DNA from: Microbacterium oleivorans | GTDB lineage: Bacteria > Actinomycetota > Actinomycetes > Actinomycetales > Microbacteriaceae | NCBI RefSeq assembly: GCF_001691565.1 | Contig: NZ_MAYO01000003.1 | Coordinates: 2,302,200 to 2,366,199, forward strand | Direction of reading: 5' to 3' | DNA length: 64,000 nucleotides | Shown: positions 43,883 to 52,534 of the stretch, piece by piece | How positions within the stretch are numbered: position 1 is the first letter of the stretch | How the letters are laid out: the number at the start of each line of letters is the position of its first letter | Made by a program: the position numbers and the translations under genes | The notes under the pieces: generated by a model | Told to the model about the DNA's origin: nothing | Databases searched by the model: none | The model's input: the letters and a program-made list of their open reading frames with translations, nothing else

Positions 43883-45496
43883 ATGCCGTCATCGACCCTC
43901 GCCGATCGACTCGATCGCATCGTGCTCTACCAGGCGTATCCGCAGAGCTTCGCTGATGCCGACGGCGACGGGATCGGCGACCTCGACGGAGTCGCGGCCC
44001 GCCTCGACCACCTGTCCTGGCTCGGTGTCGACGCGGTCTGGGTGAACCCCTGCTTCGTGTCGCCGATGCGCGATGCGGGCTACGACGTCGCCGATTTCGA
44101 TCACATCGACCCGCGCTACGGCGGCGACGACGCGCTCGATCGGCTGATCGCCGCGGCCGATCGGCGGGGCATCGCCGTGATCCTCGACCTCGTGGCCGGG
44201 CACACCTCCGATGAGCACCCGTGGTTCCGCGCCGCGATCGCCGACCCGACCGATCATCGCTACGTCTTCTCGGATCGCGACGCCGACGGCTTCGAGCCTG
44301 TCCCGGGCCCGCGCGGCGGGTTCTACAAACCCAACTTCTTCGCCTTCCAGCCCGCCCTGAACTTCGGCTACGCGCGCGCGGACGCCGCCGAGCCGTGGCG
44401 TCAGCCCGTCGACGCCGACGGCCCGCGGCAGAACCGCGACGCCCTCGTGGACATCATCCGCCGCTGGTACGACCGCGGCGTACAGGGGTTCCGGGTCGAC
44501 ATGGCCGCGTCGCTCGTCAAGGACGATCCCGGCCACGTCGAGACCGCGAAGCTCTGGAACGAGATCCGCGCGCGACTCGATGAGACCCATCCGGGCCGCA
44601 TCCTCCTGTCGGAGTGGGGCGACCCGGCGCGGGCGATCCCCGCCGGCTTCCACGGTGACTTCTTCCTGCAGTTCGGCGGTGACAGCGACGGCTGGCCGTT
44701 GAAGTCGCTCCTGAACGACAACGCCGGCACGGTCCACGAGGCGTGGAATCAGACCGAGGTATGGGCGGGCGCCGAGGGGACGGGGGATGCTGCGGACTTC
44801 GTCACCGCGTGGCGTGACGCCGCCGACGCGATCGACCGCGACGGCCGCGGCGGTGTCGTCGGTCTGCCGACGGCGAACCACGACTTCACGCGTCTCGTGA
44901 GCGGACCGCGCGATGCCGAACAGGCCCGTGCCGCTCTTCTCCTCGTGCTCACGTGGCCGGCCCTGCCCTCGATCTACTACGGCGACGAGATCGGCATGCG
45001 GTACGTGCCCGGGCTCGCGCCTCACGAGGGATCCTCGCTCGGCCCTCGCTACGAGCGTGCCGGTTCGCGGACGCCGATGCAGTGGGGAGAGATGGGCGCC
45101 GGCATCCACACGTCGCGGTATCTGCCCGAGGATCCTGATCCCGACCGTCCGACGGTCGCGGCTCAGCGGGACGATCCCGAGTCGCTCCTGACGTTCGTGC
45201 GCGGCGCGGTCGCTCTGCGGCGGGACGACCGGCGGCTCTCGGCCCGCGCGCCCGTCGACGTCCGGACGACCGGCTACCCCTTCACCTATGTGCGAGGCGG
45301 CTCCCTGCTCGTCGCGCTGAACCCGTCGCGAACCCCGCGGACGGTCCCGGATGCCGGTGGCCGCCTCGTTCACGGATACGCCGCGCACCTGCGCGGCGAC
45401 ACTCTGCACCTCGACGCGTACGGCTGCGCCGTCGTCGAGCTCGACCAGACCCCGGCCGCGGCCCCCGCGGCATCCGATGAAAGGACCCCCGCATGA
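43883..45496 (+). CDS. Glycoside hydrolase family 13 protein (alpha-glucosidase/amylase type)
   Basis: A 537-residue (beta/alpha)8-barrel enzyme without signal peptide, so cytosolic. Catalytic residues: nucleophile Asp206 in FRVDMA, acid/base Glu244 in LLSEWG and transition-state Asp334 in ANHD. Region I is DLVAGHTSDEH. The C-terminal beta-domain (about 440-520) is present. It resembles oligosaccharide-active GH13 rather than secreted amylases, but specificity is unclear. ATG 43883 has gagagg upstream. It shares the LacI operator pair with the importer and overlaps the GH1 gene by ATGA. Confidence 0.9.
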   Translation: MPSSTLADRLDRIVLYQAYPQSFADADGDGIGDLDGVAARLDHLSWLGVDAVWVNPCFVSPMRDAGYDVADFDHIDPRYGGDDALDRLIAAADRRGIAVILDLVAGHTSDEHPWFRAAIADPTDHRYVFSDRDADGFEPVPGPRGGFYKPNFFAFQPALNFGYARADAAEPWRQPVDADGPRQNRDALVDIIRRWYDRGVQGFRVDMAASLVKDDPGHVETAKLWNEIRARLDETHPGRILLSEWGDPARAIPAGFHGDFFLQFGGDSDGWPLKSLLNDNAGTVHEAWNQTEVWAGAEGTGDAADFVTAWRDAADAIDRDGRGGVVGLPTANHDFTRLVSGPRDAEQARAALLLVLTWPALPSIYYGDEIGMRYVPGLAPHEGSSLGPRYERAGSRTPMQWGEMGAGIHTSRYLPEDPDPDRPTVAAQRDDPESLLTFVRGAVALRRDDRRLSARAPVDVRTTGYPFTYVRGGSLLVALNPSRTPRTVPDAGGRLVHGYAAHLRGDTLHLDAYGCAVVELDQTPAAAPAASDERTPA

Positions 45497-46680
45497 CGAC
45501 GCACACCGGACCGACGACCCCGGCGCCCGAGGGTTTCCTCTGGGGCGCCGCCACGGCCGCGCACCAGATCGAGGGCGGGAACGTGAACACGGCCCACTGG
45601 GAGTTCGAGCACGCCCCCGACACGACCGTCGAGGAGCCGTCCGGCGACGCGTGCGACTCGTACCACCGCTATCCCGAGGACATCCGTCTGCTCGCCGAGG
45701 CGGGCCTCGACACCTACCGGTTCTCGATCGAGTGGGCGCGCATCGAACCCGAGAAGGGGATCGTCTCGCGCGCGCAGCTCGACCACTACCGCCGCATGAT
45801 CGACACCTGCCGGGACGCCGGCATCACGCCGTTCGTGACGCTCCACCACTTCACGGTTCCGCGCTGGCAGGGCCGCGACGGGGGCTGGTACGCCGACGAC
45901 GTCGTCGACCGGTTCCGCCGGTACACCGAGACCGCCACGCGGATCCTCGACGACGTCGAGCACGTCGTGACCATCAACGAGCCGAACATGATGGTCAATC
46001 AGACCGAGGCGAAGATCGACACCGAGCAGGGCGTCAACTTCCCCGGCCCCTCGCCCCACGTCGCCCAGGTCATCGCCGCCGCGCACCACGCGTCGCGCGA
46101 GGTGCTGTCGGGGCTCGGGCATGTGAAGAGCGGGTGGTCGGTGGCGAACCAGGTGTACCAGGCTGTGCCCGGGTTCGAGACCGAGCGCGACGAATGGGGC
46201 TACTGGCGCGAGGACTACTACCTCGAGCAGGCGCGGAACGACGACTTCATCGGCGTGCAGTCCTACCTGCGGACGATCATCGGGCCCGACGGGCCGGTGC
46301 CCTTCCCCGATGACGTGGAGCGGACCCTCACGGGCTGGGAGTACTACCCCGAGGCTCTCGGTCACGCGCTGCGCCACACCCACGAGGTGACCGGCGGCAT
46401 CCCCATGATCGTCACCGAGAACGGGATGGCGACGGCCGACGACAGTCGGCGCATCGACTACACGACGGGTGCTCTCGAGGGTGTGTCGGCCGCTCTCCGC
46501 GACGGTCTCGACGTGCGCGGCTACCTGCACTGGTCGCTGCTCGACAACTACGAGTGGGGCTCCTACCGGCCGACCTTCGGTCTCATCCACGTCGACCACG
46601 AGACGTTCGCGCGGACGCCGAAGCCGAGCCTCGCCTGGCTTGGCGACCTTGCGATGCGCGGGGTCATCCCGGCCGTCTGA
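45493..46680 (+). CDS. Glycoside hydrolase family 1 beta-glucosidase
   Basis: A 395-residue retaining beta-glycosidase. Acid/base Glu163 is in VTINEPN and nucleophile Glu309 in IVTENG; LWGAATAAHQIEGG and GYLHWSLLDNYEWGSYRPTFGLIHVD are further glycone-site segments. At 395 residues it is shorter than the usual 440-480. No signal peptide, so it cleaves imported disaccharide or oligosaccharide in the cytosol, probably releasing glucose. Coupled to GH13 by ATGA under LacI control, complementing the importer and the glycoamylase-like enzyme. Confidence 0.94.
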   Translation: MTTHTGPTTPAPEGFLWGAATAAHQIEGGNVNTAHWEFEHAPDTTVEEPSGDACDSYHRYPEDIRLLAEAGLDTYRFSIEWARIEPEKGIVSRAQLDHYRRMIDTCRDAGITPFVTLHHFTVPRWQGRDGGWYADDVVDRFRRYTETATRILDDVEHVVTINEPNMMVNQTEAKIDTEQGVNFPGPSPHVAQVIAAAHHASREVLSGLGHVKSGWSVANQVYQAVPGFETERDEWGYWREDYYLEQARNDDFIGVQSYLRTIIGPDGPVPFPDDVERTLTGWEYYPEALGHALRHTHEVTGGIPMIVTENGMATADDSRRIDYTTGALEGVSAALRDGLDVRGYLHWSLLDNYEWGSYRPTFGLIHVDHETFARTPKPSLAWLGDLAMRGVIPAV

Positions 46681-46702
46681 GCGGCGCGAACCGACACACG
46701 AA

Positions 46703-46732
46703 CGGGCGCAGGCCCCGGAGGACCCGCGCCCG
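46703..46732. terminator. Possible bidirectional stem between convergent genes
   Basis: CGGGCGC (46703-46709) and GCGCCCG (46726-46732) form a 7-bp stem around a GC-rich loop, in the 74-bp gap between the GH1 and PepSY stops. No U-tract on either side, so the terminator call is weak. Confidence 0.35.
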
Positions 46733-46754
46733 GACCGATGCCGTCGGCTCCCGG

Positions 46755-47534
46755 TCAGTCGTCGAGCTTCGTTCCGGTGACGGTGCCCGAGGCGTCGAGG
46801 GTGATCTCGACGACCTGACGGTCGCCCGTGAGCACGGACACATCGAACGGCGAACGGGTGTCGTCGTCGGCGTCGATCTCGAGGATGCGGCCGGGCTGCT
46901 CGGCCAGAGCGGCCTCCACCATGGTCGAGAGGGTCGCCGCGTCGAGGACGTTCTTCGGAGCCCGGTCGTCGGCGTCGGCGGCGTCGGTCTCGCTGACCGA
47001 GGCGGTGCCGTCTGCGGTGACGCGGACCTCGGTCTCGGCACCGTCGGCGGCGGTCAGCGTGACATCCCAGCTGCCGTCGGCGTCGGCGTCGATGCCGGTC
47101 GGCTCGCCTTTCGCGACGCCTTTGGCGGCGTCGGCGATCGCCGACAGGTCGCTCGCGCTCGCCGCGCCGAGGTCACCGGTCGCTCCGGCGGCCGCGTCCG
47201 CGGCACCGCGCTCCGCGTTCGACGCGGCCGGTGCGTCGTCGTCCGAGCGCTCGCTCGTCGCCGTGACGTCGTCCGAAGCGACCTGCGCACGCTGACTCGA
47301 GGCGAGGCTGTCGAAGCCGTCGCCGTCGCGGTCGTCGGCGACAGCGGCACCGATCGCGACGCCGCCGCCCACGAGGAGGAGCGCGCCGAGTGTGGCGCCG
47401 CCGGCGATCATGGCGGTGCGACCACGGCGCTTCGGCGCAGCGGGGGCAGCAGCGGGGGCAGCGGCGGATGCCTCCGTCGGGCCGTCGACGATGGGGGCGG
47501 TGGGCTGGTCGGGGGTGGTGGTGTTCTCGCTCAT
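46755..47534 (-). CDS. PepSY-domain single-pass membrane protein
   Basis: A 259-residue protein: hydrophilic Pro/Ala N-terminus, one TM helix (about 49-70), an acidic Asp/Ala/Ser-rich extracytoplasmic linker, and two PepSY-like repeats (GVAKGEPTGIDADADGSWDV and about 195-255 AEQPGRILEIDADDDT through VVEITLDASGTV). PepSY domains are thought to modulate proteases or signalling at the cell surface. ATG 47534 (MSENTTT) lies 6 nt after CACTCT. Three GCTTCAG repeats upstream match those before the neighbouring response regulator, so this gene is a probable target of that two-component system. Confidence 0.82.
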   Translation of the reverse strand: MSENTTTPDQPTAPIVDGPTEASAAAPAAAPAAPKRRGRTAMIAGGATLGALLLVGGGVAIGAAVADDRDGDGFDSLASSQRAQVASDDVTATSERSDDDAPAASNAERGAADAAAGATGDLGAASASDLSAIADAAKGVAKGEPTGIDADADGSWDVTLTAADGAETEVRVTADGTASVSETDAADADDRAPKNVLDAATLSTMVEAALAEQPGRILEIDADDDTRSPFDVSVLTGDRQVVEITLDASGTVTGTKLDD

Positions 47535-47557
47535 GCCCCCAGAGTGCCGAGCGGGCA

Positions 47558-47599
47558 CTGAAGCAGACCTGAAGCATCCTGAAGCGGTCTTCAGGATGC
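47558..47599 (-). promoter_or_regulatory. Response-regulator repeats and dyad upstream of PepSY gene
   Basis: CTGAAGC (GCTTCAG on the minus strand) occurs at 47558-47564, 47569-47575 and 47579-47585, spaced 11 and 10 bp. The last lies 11 nt upstream of the CACTCT -10 box, exactly as in the response-regulator promoter. The block also contains a perfect inverted repeat, GCATCCTGAAG (47574-47584) and CTTCAGGATGC (47589-47599), which could also serve the divergent ASCH gene. Confidence 0.75.
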
Positions 47600-47619
47600 C
47601 GGGATGAAAGGATCGACGG

Positions 47620-48132
47620 ATGTCCGAGAGTCTCTCCTCCGCCGCCTTCCCCCTCGACCGCGACGCCGCCGACCGGATGTGGGACGACTACCGCTCCGCG
47701 CACCCTGCCGCAGCCGCGGCCGGCCCGGAGTGCACCGTCGAGCACTTCGGCGACAGCCCTCGGCTCGCGGATCAGCTGCTCGACGCCGTGCTGAACGGTC
47801 CGAAGCGGGCGACCTCCGAACTGGTGGCCGAATTCTCCGAGCACGGCGACCACCTACCGCGGATCGGCTCGCACTGGATCGCATGCGACGGCACCGGCGC
47901 CCCGCGCATCATCATCCGCAGCACCGAGCTGCGTGTCGGACCCTTCGCGAGCGCCGACGCGGCTTTCGCATTCGACGAGGGCGAGGACGATCGCTCCCTC
48001 GAGAGCTGGGAGCGCGAACACCGTCGCTACTTCACGCGGGTCGCCGCCGCCCGTGGCGCGGAGTGGTCGGAGGACGACGAGATCGTCTTCGAGCGGTTCT
48101 CCGTCGTCTGGCCGCCCGAGCACGCCGACTGA
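47620..48132 (+). CDS. ASCH domain protein
   Basis: A 170-residue protein of the ASCH superfamily (PUA-like beta-barrel): LADQLLDAVLNGPKRATSELVAEF is the family's GxKxxT-type RNA/nucleotide-binding segment, and WEREHRRYFTR with EIVFERFSVVW closes the domain. ASCH proteins include RNA-binding coactivator-like proteins and an amidohydrolase acting on N4-acetylcytidine (YqfB); the longer bacterial members like this one have unknown activity. ATG 47620 has gaaagg upstream. Divergent from the PepSY gene; convergent with the kinase gene. Confidence 0.85.
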   Translation: MSESLSSAAFPLDRDAADRMWDDYRSAHPAAAAAGPECTVEHFGDSPRLADQLLDAVLNGPKRATSELVAEFSEHGDHLPRIGSHWIACDGTGAPRIIIRSTELRVGPFASADAAFAFDEGEDDRSLESWEREHRRYFTRVAAARGAEWSEDDEIVFERFSVVWPPEHAD

Positions 48133-48147
48133 GCGCTCCCGACGCCC

Positions 48148-49476
48148 TCAGCCGGCGGCCGGGAGGCGGACCGTGAAGCGCGCGCCGCCCAGCCGCGATT
48201 CGTCGACCGAGACGGTGCCGCCCGAAGCTCGCACCGCCCCCGAGACGATCGCGAGGCCGAGACCGCTGCCCCCGGCATCCCGTGCTCGTCCTTCGTCGAG
48301 ACGGACGAACCGTTCGAACACCCGCTCGCGCTCCGACGCGGGGATCCCGCTGCCGTCGTCGTCGACCGTCAGCACCGCGTCGGCCCCGTCGCGGGCGACC
48401 CCCACGGCGATCCGGGATGCCGCGTGCCGGGCCGCGTTGTCGGCTAGGTTCCGGGCGATCCGCCCGAGCAGGCGTTCGTCGCCCATGACCTGCACCGCCG
48501 TGATCGCGGAGCCGTCGACGCTCACTCCGGCTGCGCGCAGACGCGACACCTCGGCGAGGGCGAGGTCGTCGAGGTCGACGACACCGCGCTGCGAGGGCGC
48601 CTGCTCGTCGAGCCGGGCGAGCACCAGCAGGCCCTCGACCAGGTCCTGCATCCGCGCGCCCTCCTCGGTCACGACCTCGGCGAGGTCGTCGAGGCTCGTC
48701 GCATCGGGGTGGGCTCGGGCGAGCTCCGCGTGCTGTCGCATGGTCGCGAGCGGGGAGCGCAGCTCGTGCGAGGCATCCGACACGAACCGGCGCTGGGCCG
48801 TCGCGGACGCATCGAGCCGGTCGAGCATGCGGTTCATCGTGACCGCCAGTGCGGCGATCTCGTCGCCCGATGAGGGCTCGGCGACCCGACGGTCGAGCCG
48901 GTCGGCCGTGATGTGGTCGACCTCGCGACGGATGCGGCCGACCGTACGCAGGGCCCGCCCGACGACCCACCAGGTGACGACGGCGACGACGAGCACGACG
49001 AGCAGAGTGGATGCCGCGAGCAGCCATCCCGCGGTGGCGAGCGTCGCCTCGTCGCCGTCGACGGGAACGGCCAGGACGATGCGTACGTCGTCGTCGACCT
49101 CCTCCACGACGACCAGGACGGGATCGCCGTCGTAGGTGACGACCTCCCCGTCGCCATCCGCGGGCAGCGCGCCGTCCTCGGCGTCCTCGGATGCCGCGAT
49201 CACCCGCCCCGATGCGTCGATCACCTGCACGATGTCGTCGTCGAGGTCGGGGATGCCGGCCGTGCCGGAGTCCTCGACGCGGAGAGCCAGCTCCGTCGCG
49301 CGCGTCTCCGCCGCGCGGGTGGTCGCATCTCGCACCTCCGAGCCCAGCACCGCGCTGAACCCGATCGACGCCAGCACCATGACGACCGCGACGATGGCCG
49401 TCGCGGCGGAGGTGATCCGCGCTCGCAGGGACCGGAGCCCCGGCATCCGTCCCGTCGGAGGAGTCTGCTCAGCCAC
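48148..49476 (-). CDS. Sensor histidine kinase
   Basis: A 442-residue kinase: TM1 about 21-45, an acidic periplasmic sensor domain of about 105 residues (46-149), TM2 150-174, HAMP 172-225, HisKA with His237 in SDASHELRSPL, and HATPase with NLADNAARHA (N-box) and GSGLGLAIV (G-box). GTG 49476 overlaps the response-regulator stop by 8 bp; an ATG ten codons on (MPGLRSL) is the alternative. The acidic sensor domain and acidic PepSY target suggest an envelope or cation signal, which is inference. Confidence 0.92.
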   Translation of the reverse strand: MAEQTPPTGRMPGLRSLRARITSAATAIVAVVMVLASIGFSAVLGSEVRDATTRAAETRATELALRVEDSGTAGIPDLDDDIVQVIDASGRVIAASEDAEDGALPADGDGEVVTYDGDPVLVVVEEVDDDVRIVLAVPVDGDEATLATAGWLLAASTLLVVLVVAVVTWWVVGRALRTVGRIRREVDHITADRLDRRVAEPSSGDEIAALAVTMNRMLDRLDASATAQRRFVSDASHELRSPLATMRQHAELARAHPDATSLDDLAEVVTEEGARMQDLVEGLLVLARLDEQAPSQRGVVDLDDLALAEVSRLRAAGVSVDGSAITAVQVMGDERLLGRIARNLADNAARHAASRIAVGVARDGADAVLTVDDDGSGIPASERERVFERFVRLDEGRARDAGGSGLGLAIVSGAVRASGGTVSVDESRLGGARFTVRLPAAG

Positions 49477-50146
49477 CGTCGGCCGCCAGTCGGTAGCCCG
49501 CGCCGCGGACGGTTTCGATCGCGTTCCGGTCGAAGGGTCTGTCGAGCTTCCTGCGCAGGTGCCCGACGTAGACCTCGACGATGTTCGGGTCGCCGTCGAA
49601 GTCGTCGTCCCAGACACCGGCGATGAGGTCGCGCTTGGAGACGACCTGGCCCTTGTGGCGGATGAGATGGAGCAGCACGGCGAACTCCCGCGATGTCAGT
49701 TCGACTGTCGTGGCGCCGCGGCGGACGCGCCGCGCGGCGGGGTCGACGTGCAGGTCGCCGGCCTCGAGTGCGACGGGACGCTCGACGCCGCCGCGGCGGA
49801 TGAGCGCGCGCAGGCGAGCGACCAGCACGGGGTAGGAGAACGGCTTCGTGACGTAGTCGTCGGCTCCCGCGTCGAGCGCGTCGACCTGGTCCCACTCGCC
49901 GTCCTTCGCGGTGAGCATGAGGACGGGGGTCCAGTTCTCCTCGGCGCGCAAGGCCTCGCAGACCTTCCAGCCGCTCATCCCCGGCATCATCAGGTCGAGC
50001 ACGATCGCGTCGTAGCTCGTCTCGCGGGCGCGCCAGAGCCCGTCGACGCCGTTGTGCGCGACGTCCACGGCGAAGCCCTCGGCCTCGAGCCCGCGGCGCA
50101 CACCGTCCGCCAGGCGCACCTCGTCGTCGACCACCAGAACACGCAT
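49469..50146 (-). CDS. OmpR-family response regulator
   Basis: A 225-residue regulator: receiver with Asp51 in IVLDLMMPG and Lys in VTKPFSY, then a winged helix (LTSREFAVLLHLI, NIVEVYVGHLRRKLD, ETVRGAGYRL). ATG 50146 lies 6 nt after CACACT, so it is probably leaderless. Two GCTTCAG repeats 11 bp apart precede the -10 box, with the same spacing as at the PepSY promoter, pointing to autoregulation and control of PepSY. Operon order is regulator then kinase. Confidence 0.94.
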   Translation of the reverse strand: MRVLVVDDEVRLADGVRRGLEAEGFAVDVAHNGVDGLWRARETSYDAIVLDLMMPGMSGWKVCEALRAEENWTPVLMLTAKDGEWDQVDALDAGADDYVTKPFSYPVLVARLRALIRRGGVERPVALEAGDLHVDPAARRVRRGATTVELTSREFAVLLHLIRHKGQVVSKRDLIAGVWDDDFDGDPNIVEVYVGHLRRKLDRPFDRNAIETVRGAGYRLAADGG

Positions 50147-50169
50147 GGGCCCAGTGTGGCGTGCGCACG

Positions 50170-50187
50170 CTGAAGCAGGGCTGAAGC
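50170..50187 (-). promoter_or_regulatory. Direct repeats upstream of response regulator
   Basis: CTGAAGC at 50170-50176 and 50181-50187 (GCTTCAG on the minus strand), 11 bp apart. The proximal copy ends 11 nt before the CACACT -10 box of the regulator gene, the same geometry as upstream of the PepSY gene. Confidence 0.75.
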
Positions 50188-50291
50188 GGATGCCGGGGCG
50201 AGGCCGGCTTGTCTCGAACGCACGGCGAATCGCGGCATCCGTTGTCGACCTCATGCAGAACCGGTCATGCGCGGGGGGTTAGCGTGGGAGG

Positions 50292-51431
50292 GTGACCCCC
50301 TCGTTCGAGGCTCCGGCCGAAGCACCCGACGTCGTCCGCGTCCTCGCCGCCGACGGTTCGTACGCGCCCTCCGAGGCAGCCGAGCGCTACCTCCCCCTCA
50401 TCGACGCGCTCACCGACGCCGAACTCGAGACGTTCTACCGCGACATGGTCGTGGTGCGCGCCTTCGACCGGCAGGCGACCAACCTGCAGCGGCAGGGCCA
50501 GCTCGCGCTGTGGCCGCCGTCCCTCGGTCAGGAGGCCGCGCAGGTCGGTTCGGTGCGTGCCGCCCGCGCGCACGACCACGTGTTCCCCTCGTACCGCGAG
50601 CATGTCGTCGTGACGACCCGCGGCGTCGACCCGATCGACATCATCCGCCTGATGCGCGGTCTCACGCACGGCGGCTGGAATCCTGCCGAGCACCAGAACA
50701 CGCACATCTACACGCTCGTCCTCGGCGCGCAGACCCTGCATGCGACGGGTCTCGGCATGGGCCTCGTCTTCGACGGTCGCACCGGCACCGGCGACCCCGA
50801 GAAGGACGAAGCGGTCATCGTCTACTACGGCGACGGCGCCTCGAGCCAGGGCGACGTCCATGAGGCGATGGTCTTCGCCGCGAGCTACCAGACCCCGCAG
50901 GTCTTCTTCCTGCAGAACAACCATTGGGCGATCTCGGTTCCCGTGACGACCCAGTCGCGCGTGCCCCTCGCTCGGCGCGGCGAGGGCTACGGCATCCCGT
51001 CGGTCCGCGTCGACGGCAATGACGTCCTCGCCAGCTACGCCGTCAGCAAGCTCGCCCTCGACGAGGCGCGCGCCGGCGGCGGTCCCCGCGCGATCGAGGC
51101 GCTCACCTACCGGATGGGTGCGCACACGACGAGCGACGACCCGACGAAGTACCGCACGAGCGACGAAGAGCAGTCGTGGGCGCAGCGCGACCCGATCGCA
51201 CGCATGCGGGCGTTCCTGCAGAACCGCGGGACCCCGGCATCCTTCTTCGACGAGGTGGATGCCGCGGCCGCCGCCTACGCCGACGACGTGCGCGTGCGCA
51301 CGAACGCCCTGGGCGACATCCCGACGGGGGTCATGTTCGATCACGTCTACGGCGACGTCCACCCGCTCGTGCAGGAGCAGCAGCGCTGGCTCGCCGAGTA
51401 CGAGGCATCCTTCGAGGAGGGGAACGCGTGA
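50292..51431 (+). CDS. 2-oxoacid dehydrogenase E1 alpha (branched-chain/pyruvate type)
   Basis: A 379-residue thiamine-diphosphate enzyme subunit. The ThDP/Mg motif GDGASSQGDVHEAMVFAASY...NN is complete, and SLGQEAAQVGSVRA plus HVFPSYREHV are conserved E1alpha segments with the phosphorylation-loop region replaced by RMGAHTTSDDPTKYR. With the beta subunit it decarboxylates a 2-oxoacid (branched-chain or pyruvate) and acylates E2. GTG 50292 follows a -10-like TAGCGT by 6 nt and also has gggagg. First gene of the E1a-E1b-E2 cluster; no E3 gene is nearby. Confidence 0.93.
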   Translation: MTPSFEAPAEAPDVVRVLAADGSYAPSEAAERYLPLIDALTDAELETFYRDMVVVRAFDRQATNLQRQGQLALWPPSLGQEAAQVGSVRAARAHDHVFPSYREHVVVTTRGVDPIDIIRLMRGLTHGGWNPAEHQNTHIYTLVLGAQTLHATGLGMGLVFDGRTGTGDPEKDEAVIVYYGDGASSQGDVHEAMVFAASYQTPQVFFLQNNHWAISVPVTTQSRVPLARRGEGYGIPSVRVDGNDVLASYAVSKLALDEARAGGGPRAIEALTYRMGAHTTSDDPTKYRTSDEEQSWAQRDPIARMRAFLQNRGTPASFFDEVDAAAAAYADDVRVRTNALGDIPTGVMFDHVYGDVHPLVQEQQRWLAEYEASFEEGNA

Positions 51432-52411
51432 GCGACATCCAGACCCTGCCCTTCGCGAAGGCGCTGAACGCGGGCCTTCGTGCGGCGATGACCGCGGACG
51501 ACCACGTCCTGCTGATGGGCGAGGACATCGGTCCGCTCGGCGGCGTCTTCCGCGTGACGGAGGGGCTGCACGCCGAGTTCGGCTCGCAGCGCGTGCTCGA
51601 CACCCCGCTCGCCGAGTCCGGCATCGTCGGCACCGCGATCGGCCTCACGATGGCCGGGTTCCGGCCCGTGATCGAGATCCAGTTCGACGGCTTCGTCTTC
51701 CCCGCGTTCGACCAGATCACGACGCAGCTCGCGAAGCTCACGAACCGCCACGAGGGGAACGCGAACTTCCCCGTCGTCATCCGCATCCCCTACGGCGGGC
51801 ACATCGGCGCCGTCGAGCACCACCAGGAGAGCCCCGAGGCGTACTTCGCGCACACTCCGGGACTGCGGGTCGTGTCGCCGTCGACGCCGAACGACGCGTA
51901 CTGGATGATCCAGGACGCGATCGCGTCGCCCGACCCGGTGATCTTCCTCGAGCCGAAGGCGAAGTACTGGATGAAGGGCGAGGTCGACGTCGCTGAGCGC
52001 GCGCTGCCGCTGCACGCCTCCCGCGTCGTCCGTCGGGGGACCGATGTGACCCTCGTGGGCCACGGCGCGATGGTCACGACTCTGCTGCAGGCGGCCGCAC
52101 TCGCCGAGGGCGAAGGCACCTCGTGCGAGGTCATCGACGTCCGCTCGCTCGCGCCGATCGACTACGAGCCGATCCTCGAGTCCGTCCGCCGCACCGGCCG
52201 CATGGTCTACGCGCAGGAGGCGCCCGGCAACGTGTCGGTCGGCTCCGAGGTCGCGGCGACCGTCATGGAGAAGGCGTTCTACGCCCTCGAGGCGCCGGTC
52301 CTCCGGGTGTCGGGCTTCGACGTCCCGTTCCCGCCCGCGAAGCTCGAGGGCCAGTACCTCCCCGACGCGGACCGCATCCTCGAAGCCGTCGACCGCGCCC
52401 TCGCCTACTGA
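51428..52411 (+). CDS. 2-oxoacid dehydrogenase E1 beta
   Basis: A 327-residue transketolase-like beta subunit coupled to E1alpha by GTGA overlap at 51428. LMGEDIGPLGGVFRVTEGL, DTPLAESGIVGTAIGLTMAGFRPVIEIQF and RIPYGGHIGAVEHHQES are conserved, the last with the His residues that contact ThDP and substrate. The C-terminal domain has VIDVRSLAPID and VYAQEAPGNVSVGSEVAA. Substrate class (branched-chain versus pyruvate) cannot be fixed from sequence alone. Confidence 0.94.
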   Translation: MSDIQTLPFAKALNAGLRAAMTADDHVLLMGEDIGPLGGVFRVTEGLHAEFGSQRVLDTPLAESGIVGTAIGLTMAGFRPVIEIQFDGFVFPAFDQITTQLAKLTNRHEGNANFPVVIRIPYGGHIGAVEHHQESPEAYFAHTPGLRVVSPSTPNDAYWMIQDAIASPDPVIFLEPKAKYWMKGEVDVAERALPLHASRVVRRGTDVTLVGHGAMVTTLLQAAALAEGEGTSCEVIDVRSLAPIDYEPILESVRRTGRMVYAQEAPGNVSVGSEVAATVMEKAFYALEAPVLRVSGFDVPFPPAKLEGQYLPDADRILEAVDRALAY

Positions 52412-52448
52412 CCTCCCGCATGGCCCCCTACCCGCGACCCCCGCACGT

Positions 52449-52521
52449 CCGCGAGACTGCACGTGTGCGCCGAGACTGCGGCGTCAGCCCGCTGTCTCGG
52501 CGCGCGGCTGCAGTCTCGCGG
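52449..52521. repeat. Nested hairpin element between E1 beta and E2 genes
   Basis: CCGCGAGACTGCA (52449-52461) pairs perfectly with TGCAGTCTCGCGG (52509-52521), and GCGCCGAGAC (52467-52476) with GTCTCGGCGC (52494-52503). Equal 5-nt spacers give a symmetric internal loop, and the apical loop is 17 nt. CGAGACTGC is the repeated half-site. The structure ends 13 nt before the E2 start, adjacent to its ribosome site. Confidence 0.85.
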
Positions 52522-52534
52522 GGATGGAGATGAC

